From Diphasiastrum complanatum (taxonomy: Eukaryota; Streptophyta; Lycopodiopsida; Lycopodiales; Lycopodiaceae): a stretch of 64,000 nt of DNA. A program made the position numbers and the translations under genes. The stretch covers positions 77,022,471 to 77,086,470 of the forward strand of contig CM055095.1 in the NCBI GenBank assembly GCA_029204225.1. Direction: 5' to 3'. The notes beneath the pieces were generated by a model, which was given only the letters and a program-made list of their open reading frames with translations, searched no databases and was not told the origin of the DNA. Numbering within the stretch: the first letter of the stretch is position 1; the number at the start of each line of letters is the position of its first letter. Positions 58,301-64,000 of the stretch are shown here, piece by piece.

Positions 58301-59344
58301 CTTTCTTTTGTTCAAAGTGAATATGATCCCACTCTTTACATTAAGTTTGATGATGTTGGTATTGTACTTTTACTCATTTATGTAGATGACATCATCATTA
58401 GTGGAAATAGTGTTGATGGTATTGAAAAAATCAAGATAGATCTATCCTTAGAGTTCAAGATGGTAGATCTAGGGTGTCTTCACTTCATCTTAGGCATAGA
58501 AGTACTTAGAGGGTCTGATTTTATCTTTATAAGTCAAGTAAACTATGCTCAAAGTCTTTTGAAGAAGTTTAAGATGGAAGTATGCAAAAGTGTTGACACA
58601 CCAATGGAGCAAGATGTAAAAGTGCCAAATGAAGATGATGAAAGATCCTTCATGGACATCACTTTGTTTAGGCAACTTATAGGTTCCTTAATGTGGATCA
58701 CTATAACTAGACCAGATCTTAGCTTTAGTGTATGTAGGTTGAGCCAATCCATGCAAAAGCCATTGAATATCCATTGGAAAAAGGCTAAGAGGATTCTAAG
58801 ATACATCTCGGGTACATTGGATTTTGGGATTCTATATAGAGGAGATGTGATTAACCTTCATGCATTTAGTGATTCAGATTTTGCAGGGGACAAGAGGGAT
58901 AGGAAATCAACAAGTGCCTATTCAACTTTCATAGGAGAAGGTGTGGTTTCATGGCTTTCAAAAAAGCAAGAAACTATATCTCTATCTTCAACCGAGGCCG
59001 AGTACAAAGCTTTGACAACCACTACAAAGGAGGTACTTTGGATCAAGAGATTATTGGTGGAGCTAAAGATCATGGATTCAGAGGAGGCACCAATCATCTA
59101 CAATGACAATATATCAGCCCAACACCTTGCATCTAACCCAATCTTCCATGCAAGATCTAAGCACATTGAGATATGCCATCACTTTGTGAGAGAAATGGTG
59201 CAAGCCAAGGAGATTGCTTTGGAGCATGTTCCAAGCAATGAATGTGTAGCTGATCTACTTACTAAACCACTTCAAAAGACACCTTTTATGAAGTTCAGAT
59301 CATCACTTGGAGTGATTAGTAAAGCAATGATTGAACCAAGCTAG
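55376..59344 (+). CDS. Copia Gag-Pol polyprotein, intact (1,322 aa)
   Basis: One frame from ATG 55376 to TAG 59342-59344. Order: Gag/UBN2 domain (residues ~15-210), zinc knuckle CYYCSKMGHYASEC (C256, C259, H264, C269), aspartic protease with D314-S-G, integrase zinc finger (H447, H452, C481, C484), integrase catalytic D511, D573, E609 (35 residues between the last two), RT with YVDD at 1002-1005, RNase H with D1166 and E1207. The order protease-integrase-RT-RNase H is diagnostic for Ty1-copia. All catalytic residues I can name are present. The 812-bp leader has no upstream gag. The polyprotein is cut by its own protease, packages and copies the RNA in cytoplasmic particles and integrates the cDNA. 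No frameshift separates gag and pol, as is usual in plant copia. Confidence 0.97.
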   Translation: MASINAYLLDTNERLNKTNYSIWKVRMEYIMIMQDLMEIVNGKEGEPIHPQEKAKYIKRCNVALHCIKMNVANELLREVGDCTSAQDAWETLQKVYESKNQTRMLALKNQIYRSYQKKGESAHTFVLRVKELNKELAFIGDPIKDEELVQLILNGLSFEFDNLVQGYAIMGKLPILEELQGTLMAEESRRSQMQERMDRLSIQGGDDQALFTKGKGKSKGKGSTFKKSTKLEDQEGPPKASPSTTKVKKDKSKVKCYYCSKMGHYASECFKRKQDQSQANMSKEEEEESSHEDSLMMSIFSSTSFKGEDPWWIDSGASSHMTSKREFFSSLLSYDGPIKYIYTANDEACKIEGVGSIPLCLGSSKKINIEGVLYIPTITKNLLSVGQMVDNGFNVDFASNECFIKKKGKIVAKGTRLGKLYKLDAFVDTNVVMLAEKSKISTFTLWHKRLGHVNSGSMEAMIKEEYALGLPRSIGKEDKVCEACALSKAHKKVFPNSITKSSHPLELIHSDVHIASTKSNGGSSMFLTFIDDYSRYCWVFLLSLKSQVFDTFVKFKLFVEKHHNHSIKILRSDNGGEFISNEFKAFCEEEGIKKETSCPYTPQQNGVAERRNRTLCECSKALRIDACLPKSFWGESLVCANYLMNRVSCKAIEGKTPYEMLYGKKPNLNHLKVFGCICYVHVPLETRTKEDPSSTRGIMLGYASSSKGYKVYLPSLNKFVVSRDVIFDEHHMHMLEEGSSAPTIKKKMAEEQDLGFEEELMEEQAPNPPITPRRSSRAKAEPSRLTYQGKGQQVEGISSTSYALSSFEEPSNVEDALNSKEWYKAMLDEYDALIENETWLLVERPQRNVIGCKWVFKLKLNANGSVNKHKARLVAKGYAQERGIDYEETFAPVAKMVTIRLIIALASHFGWTLCQMDVSNAFLNGFLEEDIYMEQPQGFIKHGMENKVCHLQRSIYGLKQASRSWNSRLHCYLISLSFVQSEYDPTLYIKFDDVGIVLLLIYVDDIIISGNSVDGIEKIKIDLSLEFKMVDLGCLHFILGIEVLRGSDFIFISQVNYAQSLLKKFKMEVCKSVDTPMEQDVKVPNEDDERSFMDITLFRQLIGSLMWITITRPDLSFSVCRLSQSMQKPLNIHWKKAKRILRYISGTLDFGILYRGDVINLHAFSDSDFAGDKRDRKSTSAYSTFIGEGVVSWLSKKQETISLSSTEAEYKALTTTTKEVLWIKRLLVELKIMDSEEAPIIYNDNISAQHLASNPIFHARSKHIEICHHFVREMVQAKEIALEHVPSNECVADLLTKPLQKTPFMKFRSSLGVISKAMIEPS

Positions 59345-59346
59345 AT

Positions 59347-59358
59347 AGTGAGGAGGAG
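59347..59358 (+). other. Copia polypurine tract
   Basis: AGTGAGGAGGAG directly before the 3' LTR, three bases after the polyprotein stop codon. It primes plus-strand synthesis in this family. Confidence 0.85.
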
Positions 59359-60040
59359 TGTTAAAAATTCACAATTCTAGCTTGACTAGTTTTGGTCATA
59401 TGACTTGTAAATAGTTAGATGGTCATGATGTGGCTTGTCACACGTGCCAAATAGCATAGGATTCCATTCATAAGGATGTTCTCAAGTAGACCTAAGTGTT
59501 AGAACCTTTGGAATGAGTCCAAATTATGCTTAGATACAAGGGAGAAAAAATAGGAGCTATTTTTGGTAATTTTTGCATTGTTGAGGGATCTCCAAGATTT
59601 CAACCCTAACTTGGTAGGGATGAAAGATCCACCAAAATTAGCATTAGGGATAGGTTTAGGGCTACTCATACCTGCCCAAAACCGTGATGGATCATGTATA
59701 TATAGGTGATGATATCTCACCAAAATCAATCAAGCAGTTTCATGTTTTTTCTCTCATAATGGTGCAATTGCTCTCTATGTTCATAATTGTTTGAGTACTT
59801 GTGATTACTAATGATTATAGGATTGAATGTAGGTCTGGTGTACAGTACTCAGACTGTGGGAGGCCGTACTTTCACACGTGTGAAGCCTTCTTCAAGGATT
59901 TGGGCCATTTAGTGAGGTTCAAGCATAGATTTTTGATGGATTTTGATGGTTCAACTTGTGCTAATCTTATGAAATCATAATCTATTGTTTCCCTCATCAT
60001 TTCAAGTGTTTTAGGATCCTTATTTGCTGTAATTTTTACA
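59359..60040 (+). repeat. 3' LTR of the complete copia (682 bp)
   Basis: Identical in length to the 5' LTR with two substitutions. CACACGTGTG at 59873-59882. Followed by the target duplication GACTT. Confidence 0.95.
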
Positions 60041-60339
60041 GACTTTTATTGGCTTCGTGCCGAATCTTAATTAAATGATACTGCACCTTCTCCATAAAGT
60101 CAAGACGTGCAGTATTGAAATCCAAATTATGCATCAAGAAACAACGGTGGGCTCCAGCAATCCACTTGGAAGTTGTCCATGAGGTGAAGCGGGATTCCCA
60201 AGAGCCTCCCATCATAGCCGCACAAAAATACAGTCGACCAATCGGCAGCTGATCTTTGATTTGCTTTGAGGCCATCGGCTTATTTGAGTCAAATGCTAGG
60301 GTAGGAAGGCAATCGTCTCATTTGGTTGCCACTGACGCC

Positions 60340-61098
60340 TGTAGTGGGTTTCTTTCCTTGCCTAACCTGAATCCAAGATCTAGTCAATCTAGCATCAAAG
60401 AGACGTAGTTAGTTGTCACACAGAGGTTCGTTCCCATGAGAGCGATAGTATAGTTCAGATTTCAACACAAATGGAGGATCTAACACTAACATCCATTAAC
60501 ACTAAGCATTAACACTACATCCATTAACCCTACTTCCATTAACCCTAAATCCACAACAACGATAGAAACTTACTCTTCTCTCTCTCCCTTTCTCTCTCAC
60601 AAAAAGCATAAGAAATAGCAATCCCAATAATGATCAGATCCAACAATTAGCAAAATCCAAAGAAAGCATGAGAAATGGAGGAAAAGAGAGGAAAAGCAAG
60701 GACATTCATCAATCCATTTCTAAAGAGATCCAATCTGCTTTATTGAAATGAGGAAATGACATGAGGAGCAACTCGAGTTGGTCCCTTTTTATAGTAGAGA
60801 GGAGGACCCTGGCCTCTGAATCCTATTGGTCCAGTCTTGCCTCTCTTTTTATTCAAATTTAAAAAAAAGTGTGGGAACCATTAAAATTGGGGGGAAACCC
60901 AACTTTATTCACTAACTTGACATTTAGGCCCTACAACATTAAAAGTCTCGCAAAAAGGCCTAAAGTCCTTTTATTATCATTCTAATTAATCAAATAACTA
61001 TGTGATCATCGGGTTGGACTTACACACACAGGGTGCCAAATCCCTCTCACTTATTAACTAGGGTTAGCGTTGCCTTGGGATCCGCAAACCCTTCAACA
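60340..61098 (-). repeat. Gypsy 3' LTR of element B (759 bp)
   Basis: The plus-strand ends are TGTAGTGGG...CTTCAACA, and the minus-strand polypurine tract GGTGGGGGATAC is at 61099-61110. Its left border lies within the accessory ORF of element A (GCCACTGACGCC|TGTAG), so B inserted into A. The expected target duplicate would be ACGCC, but the other end is outside the window. TATA box on the minus strand at about 60784-60793. It is close to LTR A by eye, with scattered substitutions and small indels. Confidence 0.9.
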
Positions 61099-61148
61099 GT
61101 ATCCCCCACCAAAACTGGTGGCGGTCCCACGACACCTGCAATATGCAG

Positions 61149-64000
61149 TTATTGGGGACTCTTACTGGCTTCGTGCCGAATCTTAATTAAATGATACTGC
61201 ACCTTCTCCATAAGTCAAGGCGTGCAGTATTGAAATCCAAATTATGCTGCAGGAAACAACGGTGGGCTCCGACAATCCACTTGGAAGTTGTCCATGAGGT
61301 GAAGCGGGATTCCCAAGAGCCTCCCATCATAGCCGCACGGAAATACAGTCGAGCAATCGGCAATTGATCTTTGATTTGTTCTGAGGCCATCGGCTTATTT
61401 GGATCAAATGCTAGGGTAGGAAGACAATCGTCCCATTTGGTTGCCACTGACACCAACAGAGTTAGATCTTTTGCAAACATTTCCGATTGTCGCACTGTTG
61501 GATCCGAAGAGTGGACATACTCTCTCTGATATGCCTGTAAGGCCCGGTGGAAATCCACTGAAATATTCCAGCTGTAAGACTGGTGGATGATTGGCCAATT
61601 GGACATATGGATGGTGATTTTATCCATAGCCAATCCCAAATCTTTCCATTTTAGTCTTCGCGGCATGGCACGTAATAAGGATCTACCCGCAACTGGCGAG
61701 GGCTGACAACATAACTCCTAATTGATTCCGGAGTTTTCTCAAAAATCATGATTCTCCATGCCGGATGCTCTCCCAATGCAGATATTTTTTCCAATTCTTT
61801 GCCGGCCTCGATCTCAGAGGTCTTAAATTTGAGAACCCATCCACCACGCGAGGACTCATGTGGATGCTGCTTTAAGAAGGTCTGGATCTGGTCCTCGACG
61901 CTGATGGGCCTTCTGAATAAATGGCTTGTCCTTGATGAGGATGGACCCGCTTGTATTGCCGGTATAGTTGGTGGTTGATCTGCTAGATTTGGAGCTCCCC
62001 CCTAGTCCATGCTCAAATCAACCAATGTATCCATCTGTACAGCTTCTTGGTGCGAAGGGGAGAATTGCGGCATGATCGGGACGAAGATTTGTGGTCCGAC
62101 TTCCAACACTTGAGCGGCGGCTTTTTCATAGGCGTTGATGGTCTCTTTTGCCTTTTCCAACTCGGTTGAAGCTGCTCCTTTGAACCTATCAAAGTGGCCT
62201 TGGAGTCCCTGAAGGGCCACTTTGTATGTTTCCACTTTCTTGAACAAATATGCAATCTTCGTCGGTGTGACCGGATGATCGGGTATTTGTGTTTGCAGAT
62301 ACGCATCACGCTCAAGGGTGGTCGCATCCAATTCACCTTGAAGCCGTGTGCGATCTTGTTCGGCCATTTGTAATTGCCCTTTCAGCAGCTGCACCTATTG
62401 CTTGGCATCTTGCACTGCCTTATCTACCTGATCCTGTGCGGTTGTCAGGTCATTTTGCAAGGAGCTCATGTAGGTTTCCAAGCGATCAGCTTGTTGCTGG
62501 GCCAATGTCTTTTCACTTTCAGCCTTTTCTTCATGTTGCTTGGCTATCTTCACCTCTCGATCCAACTGGACAATTTTTTGGCTGATCAAAGTGTTTTCAG
62601 ATCCTAAAACAGAGATCCTCTGTTAAATTTTTTTTTTATTCAGCATAGACTGGATCACTTGCCTAAGGCTTGAAACTAACCCTAGAGCATCACCAGAATC
62701 GACAGTCATGGAGGTGGCAGTAGCAAGAGACCCTGATGGTACTGTCCGTGGTAGGCGTGGAATAGGTGCCAAAGTCTCTTCTTCTTCAAAAATATCCTTG
62801 TCTTCAAACCCTTCCGGCACCGTGGCCTCGAACTGCTTTGGTGACTTGACAGCTGTGTCGACCCGAAGTGTGGTTGGGCTACCTTGTGTGAGTGGGTGCT
62901 GACTGGCATCTTCGACACCAACAGTAGCTTTATGGATATGTCCGAATCCTCTTCTGGGGATTGGGGTTCAAAGGGTTCTGGGCTCTGGGGCATTTCAAAG
63001 ATTTCAGTGGCTCCAAGGGGTGGGAATCATCGAACATATCCATGAAGAACTGTGTGTTGGGTGAGGTTACTTCGGTGTACGAGGGTGAGGCGACCTGGGC
63101 AGCTGTGATGGGAATGGTAGGCCCAATGGTCACAGACTGTCCTTGTATGGGAGCAGAGGTGAGAGAAGCATCAGAGGCAAGGGGAATGGGAAGTTCAATG
63201 CGAACAACAGCAGGGGGTGGAAGCGCAGCTGACGAGGTATGCCTAGTACGACGTCGTGACGCAGAAGGCGAGTCAGGAATTACGATCTCGCTGCGTGGAC
63301 GACGACGACTATGAGAACTTGAGGCCTGGTGAAATGACTCGGCTGGTGTTTCTTTGTAAACCGAAGGCACAGAATCTAGGTGGAAGCCATGGATTTGTTT
63401 TCTAAGTGAGAAGCGGCTAAGAGGGACAATAGAGAGCCAACGACGAACTGCTGCTTTGTATTGGCCTTAATAGCTCGCTTGAGCTCACCAAAAATAGTCT
63501 TGAACTAGTTATATGGTTCAAGAGGGGCTTTGGCCAACTTGATGTGGGACTCCACTATCTTGTGAAGGATTTGAGATGTGATGAGGTCTTTCCTGAGGTT
63601 GCCAACCATCAGAAAATGATTCAACAATTGGGCAGCGGCGTGGATGGAAGGCTCAATGATGGCTTCCAGAAGGTAACCATCATTAGTCCAATGCAGATCG
63701 TTGGTGAGTTCAATGTATGGGTTGATGGCTTGTTTGGCATGCTTGTGATTGGGTGAGGCGTGCGTACCGGATGAGATTCTTATAGCTGCAAGTGCGGCCT
63801 CAGTGACGCGCACCTTGTGTGTGGCTCCTTGGAAGGTGATGTAAAACTTGGATTTCTCTTCCTTCCACGTACTGAAGGCAAGAGTGATGAAATCCATATT
63901 GATGCATCCCGAAAAGGCTCTCTCATGAATACCCATTGTAGTAAGTAGAGGCTTCACAAGGGTCATCCACTGAGTGACCATGCTTGTGCTAGGAAGAATC
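61149..64000 (-). pseudogene. Gypsy accessory ORF (element B), long, multi-domain, decayed
   Basis: Minus strand, entering from beyond the window's right edge. (1) N-terminal domain, 63981-63505: INMDFITLAFSTWKEEKSKF, VRVTEAALAAIRISSG, DGYLLEAIIEPSIHAAAQLL, VGNLRKDLITSQILHKIVES; a TAG replaces Trp in PLEPYNW (63508). (2) Ser/Arg-rich linker, 63370-62930, with ASSSHSRRRPRSEIVIPDSP. (3) Acidic segment PEGFEDKDIFEEEETLAPIP at 62820-62760. (4) Coiled coil, 62589-62002, with KIVQLDREVKIAKQHEEKAE and MQLLKGQLQMAEQDRTRLQG, split by a TAG at 62395. (5) Conserved C-terminal domain, 61666-61187, with WPIIHQSYSWNISVDFHRAL and MMGGSWESRFTSWTTSKW. A lost A near 61213 shifts the last residues; the original stop lies at 61149-61151. 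No homology to env known to me. Length in intact form would be about 900-950 aa. It lies between pol and 3' LTR, as in element D. Confidence 0.75.

Larger units (their letters stand above)
53882..60040 (+). mobile_element. Complete, young Ty1-copia retrotransposon (6,159 bp)
   Basis: Both 682-bp LTRs begin TGTTAAAAATTC and end TTTTTACA. The 5-bp target duplication GACTT is perfect (53877-53881 and 60041-60045). The LTRs differ at only two sites by direct comparison (both in the segment CCAAGATT[C/T]CA[G/A]CCC), about 0.3%. Primer site, polypurine tract (AGTGAGGAGGAG, 59347-59358) and an uninterrupted 1,322-aa polyprotein are present, so it may still be mobile. It sits in the 3' end of the accessory ORF of gypsy element A, with opposite transcription. 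Confidence 0.97.
53869..60339 (-). pseudogene. Accessory ORF C-terminus of element A, split by the copia insertion
   Basis: Pieces 60041-60339 and 53869-53881 join across the copia element. In the minus direction: SKQIKDQLPIGRLYFCAAMM, GGSWESRFTSWTTSKWIAGA, HRCFLMHNLDFNTARLDF, EKVQYHLIKIRHEANKS, then Pro-Gln-stop (stop codon 53869-53871). The copia inserted two codons before the stop. On the right the ORF is cut at 60339 by the LTR of element B. It lies ~50 bp before the polypurine tract of LTR A, as in element B. Confidence 0.8.

Noticed and set aside
62289-62585. Plus-strand frames opposite the coiled-coil coding region
   Set aside because: They are antisense shadows of the gypsy accessory ORF, which has the conserved protein sequence.

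Overview
This window looks like nuclear DNA of a land plant with a large, repeat-rich genome. The reasons are plant-type Ty1-copia elements primed by initiator tRNA-Met (TGGTATCAGAGC), Ty3-gypsy elements with an Athila/Tat-like primer site (TGGCACCGTTGCCGGGGA or its TGGTGCC variant), a CACTA (En/Spm) transposase, plant GH17 glucanase remnants, one intron-containing plant gene (DUF7054), and long TC, TA and CA microsatellites. A decayed endonuclease of the type seen in Helentrons and some LINEs hints at a non-flowering plant such as a fern, lycophyte or gymnosperm, but the species cannot be fixed from the sequence. No organellar, bacterial or CRISPR sequence was seen.

Layout. 1-1,450: remnants of a gypsy integrase zinc finger and a possible extra ORF. 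2,362-5,755: two old copia-type LTRs. 5,800-8,400: unrecognised coding-like fragments and a tandem duplication. 11,210-11,611: a striking inverted repeat. 14,810-16,270: two tandem GH17 (beta-1,3-glucanase) pseudogenes. 17,240-17,760: the decayed endonuclease, followed by a solo LTR at 17,770-18,278. 22,679-23,781: the best host gene, three exons coding for 213 aa with a DUF7054 domain. 25,600-40,000: a patchwork of gypsy and copia fragments, including a gypsy LTR inside a copia gag and a deleted gypsy pol. 40,036-47,424: a minus-strand gypsy element (gag, zinc knuckles, protease) whose 5' LTR is split by a 2,131-bp non-autonomous LTR element with target duplication ATTAG. 48,840-52,600: a gypsy integrase end, CACTA transposase genes and a copia RT scrap.

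53,062-64,000 is the youngest part. Gypsy element A (minus strand) was hit by a complete copia element (53,882-60,040; 682-bp LTRs differing at two sites; TSD GACTT; intact 1,322-aa polyprotein) and by a second copy of its own family, element B. Both A and B carry a long accessory ORF between pol and the 3' LTR. It has a conserved N-terminal region, a Ser-rich/acidic linker, a coiled coil and a conserved C-terminus, and its function is unknown to me.

The genes do not form a pathway. One host gene and several decayed host fragments sit among at least eight retrotransposons and one DNA transposon. Recurrent features include the palindrome CACACGTGTG in several different copia-type LTRs, CGAAGGTT-type repeats in gypsy non-coding DNA, and TC/GA microsatellites just downstream of LTR TATA boxes.
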